Source of the DNA: a virus | Strand: one strand, 5' to 3' | Virus record (IMG/VR): IMGVR_UViG_3300033273_000392 | Location: 1 to 64,000 of that record | Length of the DNA stretch: 64,000 bases | Shown: positions 50,997-60,500 of the stretch, one piece after another | Position numbering within the stretch: position 1 is the first letter of the stretch | How the letters are laid out: every line of letters starts with the position of its first letter | Made by a program: the position numbers and the translations under genes | The notes under the pieces: model-generated | What the model was told of the DNA's origin: nothing | Databases searched by the model: none | The model's input: the letters and a program-made list of their open reading frames with translations, nothing else

Positions 50997-51004
50997 TATA
51001 TATC
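50997..51004 (-). promoter_or_regulatory. Putative late promoter core GATATATA for the small gene upstream of gp32
   Basis: Minus-strand GATATATA, 4 bases before the GTG at 50992 and 31 bases before the ATG at 50965. Confidence 0.58.
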
Positions 51005-51026
51005 TACATTGCTATTTTGTTTATAT

Positions 51027-51065
51027 GAAAAAAGTTCATCGATTCTGAAACAAAATCTTTGAACT
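51027..51065 (-). terminator. Factorless terminator after the RuvC-like gene
   Basis: Stem AGTTCA-AA-GATT / AATC-GA-TGAACT on the minus strand (51033-51065) followed by TTTTTT. It lies 37 bases past the stop at 51102. Confidence 0.75.
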
Positions 51066-51101
51066 AGCATACAACAATTGTCTTTAAGTCTGAGAGACAG
51101 A

Positions 51102-51767
51102 TTAGGTGGCCTGGTTTCTACTGGCTATAAGGCTTACGAGGAAGTAAGCGTCGATAAGGTCATCAAGGGGCTTCGGAATCTTTTTCCCCCTTGGGTCAAT
51201 CTCAGCCTCCGAGCAATGATGAAATAATTCCCCTTTAAGCAAAGGAAGATCTCCATTAACATTATTAAGGAAAGCCAAGCAGAGATCTTGTTTACTCATA
51301 TTACCTTTACCTGCATGTTTCTTAATTGTAGTAGGTGCGATAGTCTCGATATATTCTGGCTTCATAGTATTAAGCATCTTAAGTTTTAGAACTGCAGCAC
51401 CAGCCGCCATATCAATAATGTTATTTGTACCCATCTTAGATCCGTATGAGGATCCTTCAAATGCTATATGATAACCATCGTTTTCGTATGAGTGTTGGTG
51501 TATAATGTTAATTATATCACTAGCCATCTTATCATATCTTTTAATCTTGGCTAACTCTTGGCTAGAGTACTCGTTATCTTGTGTAAAATCCGGTTGATAG
51601 ACGACGGTAACGTCTTTAAGTTGTGATATCTCCTCTTGGAATCTTTGCTCAGCTTTAGTGCCAGTCTTTGGCTTAATATACGATATGAAATGATACTTTT
51701 TGCCCTTGTCATTGTAGATACAAATGCCAGGTGAGTTAAGCGAAAAGTCTATAGCTACGTAATTCAA
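51102..51767 (-). CDS. RuvC-like Holliday junction resolvase
   Basis: The 221-residue RNase H-fold nuclease starts MNYVAIDFSLNSPGI with catalytic Asp7, has Glu104 in AFEGSSYGS, and DDLIDAYFLV near residue 203 with the last aspartates. This is the layout of phage RuvC-like resolvases, which cut branched DNA before packaging. T4 uses the unrelated gp49 instead, and no gp49-like gene is seen here. It follows the 122-residue glycine-zipper gene by 1 base. Confidence 0.8.
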   Translation of the reverse strand: MNYVAIDFSLNSPGICIYNDKGKKYHFISYIKPKTGTKAEQRFQEEISQLKDVTVVYQPDFTQDNEYSSQELAKIKRYDKMASDIINIIHQHSYENDGYHIAFEGSSYGSKMGTNNIIDMAAGAAVLKLKMLNTMKPEYIETIAPTTIKKHAGKGNMSKQDLCLAFLNNVNGDLPLLKGELFHHCSEAEIDPRGKKIPKPLDDLIDAYFLVSLIASRNQAT

Positions 51768-51768
51768 A

Positions 51769-52137
51769 TCAGAACTTTTTACCGATAGCAGCTCCTAGTG
51801 CAGCGCCAACGAGTCTAGAAGTTAAAAGATCGTAAAAGATACCCTTCTCAATACCTAGGACTCTTGCAATAATCTTACCGACAGACTTACCTAATGCAAA
51901 GCCAGTTAGTCCACCTAAGATACTTCCCAATAGGCCTTCATTTGTGATTTCAGAGTTAAAGCGATCCAGATCGTATGAACCATCCTCCAGCTTATACTCG
52001 CTCACGAATTCATCGATAGCCATATCTACTTTCTCTTCGAGCTCGTCAGACCACTCGGACTCTAAGCCCTCAACGATAATAGCCATATCATAATCTGATA
52101 TGTTCTGTTCTTCTAGGTATTCAAAAAAAGTTTTCAT
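51769..52137 (-). CDS. Glycine-zipper membrane protein with capsid-targeting-like leader
   Basis: The 122-residue protein starts MKTFFEYLEEQ, similar to the T4 MKTYQEFIAEA leader. After an acidic helical region it has a glycine-rich hydrophobic stretch, LLGSILGGLTGFALGKSVG (about 69-87), and LVGAALGAAIGKKF at the end, the pattern of glycine-zipper membrane segments. A packaged protein that enters the host membrane at ejection is an attractive guess. The ATG is 4 bases from a GATATATA motif. Confidence 0.6.
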   Translation of the reverse strand: MKTFFEYLEEQNISDYDMAIIVEGLESEWSDELEEKVDMAIDEFVSEYKLEDGSYDLDRFNSEITNEGLLGSILGGLTGFALGKSVGKIIARVLGIEKGIFYDLLTSRLVGAALGAAIGKKF

Positions 52138-52141
52138 AGCA

Positions 52142-52149
52142 TATATATC
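52142..52149 (-). promoter_or_regulatory. Putative late promoter core GATATATA, 4 bases from glycine-zipper gene start
   Basis: Minus-strand GATATATA with TGCT between it and the ATG at 52137, overlapping the stop of the 183-residue tail gene. Confidence 0.6.
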
Positions 52150-52699
52150 AATCTATTTCTAGTTTAAGATTAAACTTGTTGTAGTAGAAGTTAACCTCAA
52201 ACGTACTGAAGTCGGCAACATTCTCAGAGAAGTTTAGGTTCAGCTCATTTATTGAGTTCATGATAGGCTTCTCAAATGCAACGGAGGCCATACCAATTCC
52301 ATCGGCATCCATAATTCTAAGTACTAGATCTTCTGTAAAAGGCTGCTTTGTGGTTCTCGCATAATAGTAAAGCAAAGTATCGAGCATTATCCAGTAGTTT
52401 ACATATCCATCTAACAACTGAAACGTTAAAGTAAACTGACGTTCAACTGTATTCTGTATAGGAATAGCTCCTCTATGGTACCTAGTTGTCCCATCATTAT
52501 CAGCTTGGGTAACTGGATCAAAAGAAAGACCAGGTAGATTAATACCCTGGATAGAATAGTTAACGTAATCTATTGGATCCTGCATAAGAGTGCCAGGAAT
52601 CCTGTTAAGATACTTAACGTATTTTTGAGATACCTCTTCCGGAATGAAGTTCCTAGGAAGCTTAAATGAAAATAAGTTATTTCTAGAGTTTAGAATCAT
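52148..52699 (-). CDS. Tail-tube-fold structural protein
   Basis: The 183-residue protein has NYSIQGINLPGLSFDPV near residue 47 and FTLTFQLLDGYVNYWIMLDTLLYYY near 88, a pattern typical of tail-tube and tube-initiator proteins (gp19, gp54, gp48 type) in T4-like phages. Which tube part it forms is not clear. It is the last gene of a tail series and overlaps the upstream structural gene by 1 base. Confidence 0.5.
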   Translation of the reverse strand: MILNSRNNLFSFKLPRNFIPEEVSQKYVKYLNRIPGTLMQDPIDYVNYSIQGINLPGLSFDPVTQADNDGTTRYHRGAIPIQNTVERQFTLTFQLLDGYVNYWIMLDTLLYYYARTTKQPFTEDLVLRIMDADGIGMASVAFEKPIMNSINELNLNFSENVADFSTFEVNFYYNKFNLKLEID

Positions 52700-54777
52700 T
52701 ACTCAATAGTGAAATTTCCGTATGTAATTACAGTGTTATCCGATCCGCTTTTAGAAGTTATGTAGAACTGCTTATTAGCCATACCTCTAATAGCACTAGC
52801 ATTAGCTTCATCTATTCTAAATAGAACCTCACCTTTACTAGGATCTATATCCCTGTTAGCCTGGTTATTAAATATCCTCTTGTTCTGTCCGTCACCAAAT
52901 GTTAAGACTATGTTATCAGCGCCTATCAAAGACACGTCAATAAGGTCATCGTTTTCCTGCTTAGCTATCTTAAACTTATAGTAAGCTGTAAACGGTGGAA
53001 CATATATGTCAACCTCTCCGTTCTTTTTAAACTCAGGATTTTCTAAGTCAGTTATCTCACTAGGAAGTTCATCAGCGTTTGAACTAGAGCCGACATTTAC
53101 AGATATAGCACCTGTTACGATATTATTAGCTTCTACAAATGTAGGAACATATCTAGTACTTGCAGGTAAAGAATTCTCTATAAGACCTCTTACCGATCTA
53201 TTAGCTGAAAGATTAGGTAGAGTATTAAAAACTTCTGTTAGCTTATTAGTAGAAGATATGTTTAGTCTTCTCATTTCTTTAGCATACTTAGCAGGTATAT
53301 CATATGTTAAGCTAGCGGTTTTTACGATTGAAGTATTATCAGTCTCATTTACGATACGCATAGTTACGTCTATCGAGAAACTAACGGCTACATTTCCATT
53401 AATGACAACTGGTCTATAAGTTATAGGACGATTAAAATCTTGAACTTGTGTAAACGTCATATCATATGTCTTTATGAAAGATGTTCCAATCTGTTCATAC
53501 ATCTCAACATCATACATGATGACTATATCATCACTTGAAGTGTTTATTCTATTAAAGACATATTCTTCTAATGCGTCTATACTTCCACTTCTTTCTCCAT
53601 ATATCTTAAAGTAATCTCCATCCTCGGCTTCTTCTACTACAACACTAAAATCAGAAAACTCATCTTCTTTACTTATAGTAAACGTATTTTCTTCAGTTGC
53701 GTAGAAGTAATCAAAGCCCCCTATGTTTTCTAATCTGTCAATAAGCTTAAAAGAAACTTCATAGTTAGAGCTTGGATCTAGATTTGAAGTTCCAGGCTGA
53801 CCTAAGTTACCATAAAAGTTATTGTCAAACTGTGGGTTCTGTGAAACAAGGGTAGGTATCTTTACTTCGACAAATTTAGTGAATAGAGTTTCACCTATTA
53901 CAAAGGGTTTTGGATTAGACCATTCGTAATTTGATTGATTTAGATAAACTAACTGTGTAAGAAAGTTTTTAACTCCGTTGTCTCTAGATGTTTTTACTTC
54001 AAACAGAAACCCTTCGTAATTTCTATTCGCAAATGAGTAACCACTTCTAAAGTGAAGCCTAACTTCATCATATCTTATGTAGTTAATAGTGCTCGTTAAA
54101 AGAGACTGAGATGCATTTAACTGCGCCTCATTTGTTCCAGACCAACCAGGATAATTATCAATATAGTTAAAAGGTTGATCGTATATTCCGGTGGAATCAT
54201 AACCTATTAGGGCATATTTTACTGGATCGTCCTCGTGCTTTACTGCATGGAACCTTCCTAAAATTTGATTTATATCGTTACCTGCATCCTCATCTGGTTT
54301 AGAGAATATAGGATTAGTCTTATTAGCTATGACTATTTTTCCGCCGATAAGACCTTCATATGAGTAATCCACTGTACCAGTAACTGTAGGAATAAACGTA
54401 CCTATTCCACCTGTGCTTAAAGAATAAGTACCTGCGTTACCATCAATTGTAAATAAGCTAGGAATAGGTAAAGCATTAAGGTTAAACTTGTAGGTTTTAC
54501 CTGCCTCAAGAAGTAGAGTTCTTCCAGCAAAGTTTTCAACTGACAAATAAGCTCCTGAAATAGTGACATCAAAATTAACGACAGCACTTCCAAGTTCACC
54601 TATTAAGTGTATCTCTCGGTCAGTATAGGCATCCCCTGGATTTACCGTAAGAAATTTAACCTCATAACCATTATCATCAACATCAATATCATGTTGTGTT
54701 GGATTACTTTGGTCATGATAAATGAACTCTAAGAGAACATCTTCATCTATTCTAAAATACCTAGAAGACTTTGCCAT
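52699..54777 (-). CDS. Structural protein, beta-rich, 692 residues
   Basis: I do not recognise the family. The protein is beta-rich throughout with many Asn, Thr and Ser and no cysteine clusters, in keeping with a baseplate or tail-fibre component. It starts MAKSSRYFRIDEDVLLEF. It lies between the DUF6808-like gene and the tube-like gene and overlaps the latter by 1 base, so a virion role is likely. Wedge or fibre-attachment functions are possible. Confidence 0.55.
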   Translation of the reverse strand: MAKSSRYFRIDEDVLLEFIYHDQSNPTQHDIDVDDNGYEVKFLTVNPGDAYTDREIHLIGELGSAVVNFDVTISGAYLSVENFAGRTLLLEAGKTYKFNLNALPIPSLFTIDGNAGTYSLSTGGIGTFIPTVTGTVDYSYEGLIGGKIVIANKTNPIFSKPDEDAGNDINQILGRFHAVKHEDDPVKYALIGYDSTGIYDQPFNYIDNYPGWSGTNEAQLNASQSLLTSTINYIRYDEVRLHFRSGYSFANRNYEGFLFEVKTSRDNGVKNFLTQLVYLNQSNYEWSNPKPFVIGETLFTKFVEVKIPTLVSQNPQFDNNFYGNLGQPGTSNLDPSSNYEVSFKLIDRLENIGGFDYFYATEENTFTISKEDEFSDFSVVVEEAEDGDYFKIYGERSGSIDALEEYVFNRINTSSDDIVIMYDVEMYEQIGTSFIKTYDMTFTQVQDFNRPITYRPVVINGNVAVSFSIDVTMRIVNETDNTSIVKTASLTYDIPAKYAKEMRRLNISSTNKLTEVFNTLPNLSANRSVRGLIENSLPASTRYVPTFVEANNIVTGAISVNVGSSSNADELPSEITDLENPEFKKNGEVDIYVPPFTAYYKFKIAKQENDDLIDVSLIGADNIVLTFGDGQNKRIFNNQANRDIDPSKGEVLFRIDEANASAIRGMANKQFYITSKSGSDNTVITYGNFTIE

Positions 54778-54792
54778 TTCTTAATCTTATTA

Positions 54793-55590
54793 TTAGAACC
54801 TTAGCCATTTTGGAGACCAGAATAAACCAACTCCCATAGATGGGCCGTAGCTTATAACCTGGTTGTTATTAAGATTCACCCCGTAAGTGACTCCTAATCC
54901 AATAGACCAACCTGCTCTTTTTTCAATTTTTTTGTTTAACTCTCTATTGACTAAACTTATGTTTTCAATCTTATCGATCTTAACTCCAGGATATGAAGTA
55001 GCAACCTCTAAGTATTTAACGCCATTATTTTCTTTGATAGCCGCCAATAAACTAATTCTACTTAGAGAAACAATCTCTATAGGAGAAGACTCTATCTTAC
55101 CGTCTTTAATAGAAACCGAAAGTTTACCAGATATGGACCTCATATTGCCATCACCGTAATCATTTTCTTGTTCAAAAGTTAATTCACTATCGTCAATGTT
55201 TACAGGTAAAACGCTTGTATTTGCTATGATATCGTCTCTTATTTCTATTTCAGCAGTAAGTAGATTATTAACGTTCTTTAATTTTTTGTTTTCAGACAAA
55301 ACAAAATTATACTTAGAAACTAGCTGTCGGTTATCTTTAGTTAGATTGGTTATGTCAAACTCATAACTTCTAACTTTAGAAATTAAGACACCGTTATCGT
55401 TTCTAAGAGTTTCCATAGTTTGATTTGCCGCTATATAGTTAGAAAGATTTCTATCTGACTCAGCTTGCTGTATCCTTAGTTCCTCTTTAAACTTTGAGGT
55501 ACGGTTGCATTGTTGCAAGAATAGCATAAGAGATATTATCATTCCTGCAAAGATCCAACCTGATAAAGATATGTTTTGTTTTTGAGCCAT
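54793..55590 (-). CDS. Membrane-anchored coiled-coil protein (DUF6808-like, spanin candidate)
   Basis: The 265-residue protein has one N-terminal membrane segment (GWIFAGMIISLMLFLQ, about 11-26), a Cys at 28, a long coiled coil (about 35-120) and a C-terminal beta part ending GPSMGVGLFWSPKWLRF. This layout resembles a family seen in Bacteroidota phages. N-terminal anchor plus coiled coil and a distal domain would suit a spanin that links the membranes at lysis. It sits among tail genes, so a tail chaperone is an alternative. Confidence 0.5.
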   Translation of the reverse strand: MAQKQNISLSGWIFAGMIISLMLFLQQCNRTSKFKEELRIQQAESDRNLSNYIAANQTMETLRNDNGVLISKVRSYEFDITNLTKDNRQLVSKYNFVLSENKKLKNVNNLLTAEIEIRDDIIANTSVLPVNIDDSELTFEQENDYGDGNMRSISGKLSVSIKDGKIESSPIEIVSLSRISLLAAIKENNGVKYLEVATSYPGVKIDKIENISLVNRELNKKIEKRAGWSIGLGVTYGVNLNNNQVISYGPSMGVGLFWSPKWLRF

Positions 55591-55618
55591 ATTTAACTAT
55601 TAGGGTTTGATCGTAATT

Positions 55619-57508
55619 TTATCCAGGACCTGAACCAGTACTACTGCCAACTGTTCCCGTGCTGTATACAGATCTATTAGTATACGCATTTGTGTCTGTA
55701 AAGTAAGTGAAATTCATTTGCATTGCCTGCGGTCTACCTGGAAGCTCACCTACAATTTCAAATAGTGGACTTTGAAGTTGTCCTATAGTCACAAACTCTT
55801 CAGGAACTCCTGAGATGCCCCCAAGTGCTTTTCTTGCAAGAAATCTTATATATGACTCTGTAGGATTCCATGATCCAGTAAATCCAACATACGATTGACC
55901 TGATAAAGGCTGGACTCCCATATCATAAATACGTATTTCAAATGAAACTACATTTTCAGTTGGAAATACATCTGTTAAACCAGGTAATTTAAATTCAAAT
56001 AAATCACTACTTGATGCAGCCCAAGTTGCATCGTTTCCTGTAACAGTACCAGTATTAAAGCCCTGAGTCCTAGTAGAAAAAATTATTGTAGCATGTGCAT
56101 GTACAATATTACCTATTTTAGTATATTGTATTCTACTATCAGTTCCTACCGTTGAAACAATATTAGTTGGATTAAGATTACTACTATCTCTTCCCCTAAA
56201 CACGCCATTAGTTATAATACAATTTTCTTTTGTATAACCATGGTTCCCGTAAAATTCAGTACTATTTCCAGTTGCATTAACTCCTGGAACATAAGAACTA
56301 GTTGCAAGATCTTGTTCAAAAAATCCAGGTGGTCTTTCAAAATAGTCACTAAGCGTTCTTCGCTGAAGTGAAGAACCTGCATTAGGTGCTGCAAGAACAA
56401 AATTACTTTCTTCATTTCCTACTGAAAATGATATTCCCTTATTTTTATTAAAGTGAACATTTTCCTGGCTAAATACATTATAGTTTGTAATAATAGGCTT
56501 TCTAAAGTCACCATTTCCTATGTCTTGTGTAGTACCGCCTAGTCTCATAGCAACATCATCTTTAGTGACTAGATCAATGGTGTCGTTATCATTAGTTAAT
56601 GAAATATCAACCCTAGTATCTTTATCAGCGTCCGTAAGCTCTCTTAAAGGTAACCATATAGAACCGGACGAAGTACCTTCAAAATATGCTTCTAACTTAT
56701 TAGTGCTCGTATTGTATCTAATAACACCGCCTTCAAGTTCGTTTGTGGCAATATCGTTTCTTTGTGAAGTAGTACCGCTTGAAACTTTAGTGAATCCATT
56801 TCCGGTTACAATAAGGTCTCCTGTAACGAATACTCTATCGTTAAACGTAGAAATTGTTCCTTGACTTACATTAAATCCAGAAACAGCGCTTAACTCAACT
56901 GTGTTACTAGAGCTTATTGAAAGTATTCCCAACAAACCATTTCCAGTAGTGTTAATAGAAACGTCATCAAACGCAATATCTAACTTTACTGGATTTGAAC
57001 CAGAAATTCCAAATCCCTTTTTAATAGAAAAGACATCTAATACTGTACCACCTGAATTAAAAAACTCACCCTTAATAGTCAAGCTATTATATAATCCCTT
57101 AAGCTCTAAATGATTATTGTAGATTTGTGGTCTATCTATAACAAGAACTGAATCTGTTGAAGTATTACCTAAACTAGACGCACTTTGTGTAGAATCCCCA
57201 AGGTATACACTATTCTGGTTATTTGTATTAAAAATCGGCTTTAAAATGTTTGCGTCTAGCGTAGTACCGGGGACACTTAACCAGTAAGTAAAACCGTCAG
57301 CCCCGTTTTCACCAGCAACACCAGTAGGGCCTATTTCACCTTTTTGCCCCTTTTCTCCTTCAGGGCCTATTGGACCAAAATCACCCTTCAATCCTTTAGG
57401 TCCAAGCTGACCACCCACACCGAGCATTTGGTCAAAGTTATAGTTAATCTTTTCTATTCTAATCTGATTAGTATCATAGATGAAAAGTTCCTTTAAGTTG
57501 ATAGGCAT
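55619..57508 (-). CDS. Tail fibre with collagen-like segment
   Basis: The 629-residue protein has an N-terminal attachment-like part, a collagen-type G-X-Y stretch (about residues 33-72, e.g. GPIGPEGEKGQKGEIGPTG), then long beta-rich repeats and a C-terminal domain from about 460 with GNIVHAHATIIF, as in fibre tips. Trimeric fibres of this build bind host surface sugars or proteins. It follows the giant structural gene by 1 base and has a GATATATA motif 57 bases upstream inside that gene. Confidence 0.75.
   Translation of the reverse strand: MPINLKELFIYDTNQIRIEKINYNFDQMLGVGGQLGPKGLKGDFGPIGPEGEKGQKGEIGPTGVAGENGADGFTYWLSVPGTTLDANILKPIFNTNNQNSVYLGDSTQSASSLGNTSTDSVLVIDRPQIYNNHLELKGLYNSLTIKGEFFNSGGTVLDVFSIKKGFGISGSNPVKLDIAFDDVSINTTGNGLLGILSISSSNTVELSAVSGFNVSQGTISTFNDRVFVTGDLIVTGNGFTKVSSGTTSQRNDIATNELEGGVIRYNTSTNKLEAYFEGTSSGSIWLPLRELTDADKDTRVDISLTNDNDTIDLVTKDDVAMRLGGTTQDIGNGDFRKPIITNYNVFSQENVHFNKNKGISFSVGNEESNFVLAAPNAGSSLQRRTLSDYFERPPGFFEQDLATSSYVPGVNATGNSTEFYGNHGYTKENCIITNGVFRGRDSSNLNPTNIVSTVGTDSRIQYTKIGNIVHAHATIIFSTRTQGFNTGTVTGNDATWAASSSDLFEFKLPGLTDVFPTENVVSFEIRIYDMGVQPLSGQSYVGFTGSWNPTESYIRFLARKALGGISGVPEEFVTIGQLQSPLFEIVGELPGRPQAMQMNFTYFTDTNAYTNRSVYSTGTVGSSTGSGPG
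57293..57412 (-). repeat. Collagen-like G-X-Y repeat in tail fibre gene
   Basis: About 13 G-X-Y triplets encoded in a row (Lys, Glu and Pro rich). In phages such stretches form trimeric stalks. Confidence 0.8.
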
Positions 57509-57509
57509 G

Positions 57510-60500
57510 TTACTTCTTTATTTTTATCAACGGTCTTATAATATAGGAATATCCTAGACTCTTATTATATATCAATCTAAAGTTGATTGCGCTATTTGCA
57601 TGTTTTGTAATTGAGAATTCATCATCCTTTATAAACCCTCCGTTATCTATTAAGTCAATGCTATCCACAGACTCTATAGAAGATGCTTGATTCTTTCTTT
57701 TAGAAACAAACAGTTCAATATCATCTATGCTAAATACGGAAATTAAATTATTGTTTACGTATCTTTCAACATCATCTTCAATTGTCGTCTTATCGTTTTC
57801 AGAGAACTCAGGTAAAACATACTTAGATATTTCATTAAGCACTCCTGTTTTAGAGAACTTATCTACAATAGAATCAGAAACATAAAAGTCTATCATAATT
57901 CTATCTTCAGTCTCAAGAAATACTACTGGACTTTCATTATTTCTATTCCTCAATATAGACTCAAGTTCACCCTGATCGCCTGCAGTTTGATACTCAAAGT
58001 CAAAAATAGAGTATGAGTCACTAAGCTTCATAATAGTGCTAGAAAGATAAGATCTTGTCTCTTTAGTAGATAAAGTACCTGGAACGCTAGTAGAATCACC
58101 TCCAGCTGCAGATCTAACATAGTAGTCATTTTCCCATGAAGATCTTAAAACATTAACGTCCTTCTTATCAATTGCGATTTCTCCAATCAAAGGATATACT
58201 GGTAAGAACTCACTAGACTCACTCAGTTTAGTTACACCAGTTGGGTTATCTTCATTTACCTTATGGTAAAAATGATTTTTAATTATAGCCCAGTTTAAAT
58301 CATGCTCTCCTGAGATAAAGCCTACATTAAATGCAATTCCAGCCCTATTATACTTTTTGTAATATGCGATCGCTCTATCAATTTCAGCTTGATCTGATAT
58401 AGAATGCTTATACAGTCTATTTTTTAGGTCATTTTCAAACAAAAGAGCAAGTTGATTTAGATAGTTTCTTTCAATTTTATGATGATTGTAAACATCAGTA
58501 AAAGTCAAAACTGGGTTCATAGAAACAGTATAGTTACCAGAATGCCTAATAAGGAAAGGATAGTACGGATTTCTTTCAGAAATATTATATCCAATAGTTC
58601 CATTAAATAGGCTGTACGTACTTGGCTTATTAGTATCTTGTACTGAAATTATAGAAGATTCTTTTACAATTTCTTTACCATCTTCAAACGCGATAACAAA
58701 CCCACTTTCAATCTGGTTTCCATTCTTGTCAATTGTAGTATAGTTTATAAGAGGGCTTTTATTATTTATAAGATCTGCGACTCTACCAGCGCTAAGAGCT
58801 TTTAAGAAATTAGAGTGAGCATTCTTACCACCTTGCTTATATGTGTACTTAGCAGAAAGCTGTGTTGAATATGGGATATACGTTGGATCTAATGCAACTC
58901 CATCTGCTGTTTTTGGTGCACCATCTATTACTAGAGTATCAAAAGTCTTTATGTTTTTTACAGTAACATAGTACGGTATAGGATTACCATCTTCGTCCTC
59001 AAACCCATAGTCTATTTCAATATCTCCATATAAATTATCATTTAAAACTGCTAGCTGTAAATCTAATGAAGGAACGCTTCCGTTAACATGCGTTACCGCT
59101 GGAATTTCGTAAGGACCTGGAGCATTAAAGTTAATTCCACTAAAAATAAGAGCCCCGGATATCTCAATATCATCATATCCAAATGAATCTCCATCTATGG
59201 CTAACTTATTTGTCAAAGTGTAAAGTAACCTTCTATTAATCTTACCGTCAACATATCTTTCATTCAAGTCAACTTCAATGAAAAGGATTACAAATTTAAA
59301 TACGTCATTCTTTATGACGTCATACCGAATAGTATTAGATTCTGCATTAGTATTAAACTTGACAACAGTAGAAAACCTGTACCCATTAGCAGAAGAGTCT
59401 TGTATAAACTCGGTAGGTATTTCGTTTATAGATTCTTTTCTATGTTTTAACACGACTTTAATTCCATTAAAGAACGTACTTGCAAACGCAGAGTCACTAC
59501 CTTTCTTGAAAATAGAGTATTTCTTATCTAGTTGTGTCTTGGCAAACAACTTAAAGTCATCAAAGTCCTCTTCTAACTCACCAACGGAATTTAAGTTGTA
59601 TCCTTCTCCAACTAGATATATGTTAAAATAGTCATGTTCAGTTGACATGAACAAATTCTTTTCTAGCTTAGTATCACCAATAAAGTTTACATAGCTGAAA
59701 GATTTATTTACATTAAGATATGTAAAGTAATCTGGTAAGTCGGAAATGTAGAACCATTCATGTGAAAATCCCTTTGGATCTCTTTCGCGTACTTCGAGAT
59801 CAGGTGCAAAATTAGTTCTACCAAACGCTTCGTTTACATTTAAGTAATATGGATTATTTCTAACCGTCTTCGCTCCTTCTAAAACAAACTTATTAATAGA
59901 AGGTACGACCCTAGAATTAGTAGTTAATTCATTTACAAAGTTTTCATTTAGCCTATCAAACTCTGATTTTATCATAGTAGCCTCTTGTGAATCGGGCGTT
60001 TCTTGATTTAATACAGGTAGCAGATTAGCAAATAATGCACTAGAGTCTTTGAAGTAATCTTCGTTTAACAACTCTGTTCCCAGTAAAGTTTCATCTCCAG
60101 CTGGGGCATATGCTGTGTTTTCAATAGTTTCTAAACTTAGTTCTTTTAAATCTGAATTTGATTCATCGTAAAAATCAAAGTCCATATCATAAAAGTCGTA
60201 GCATGAGAAAAGTCCCATTTCACATCTAAAGTTAGAGTACACCTTGTATACTCCTTCAGATATTTCTATGTTTCTATCGAAGATAACAATTTTATAGTCT
60301 CCGGTAAGGTCATTAATATCATCCACAATGTCTAAAACAGCAGCATATGTTTTACCTCCTTTAGCCTGTATTAAGTCACCGACGCCAATAGCACCTAAAG
60401 AGTCAATGCTAATTTTAGCAGATCTCATATTCCTATATCCACCCCTTAGCGTAAATACACCGTTTTCATATGCCTGTAAAGCTAAATCAGAAAGTTCAAG

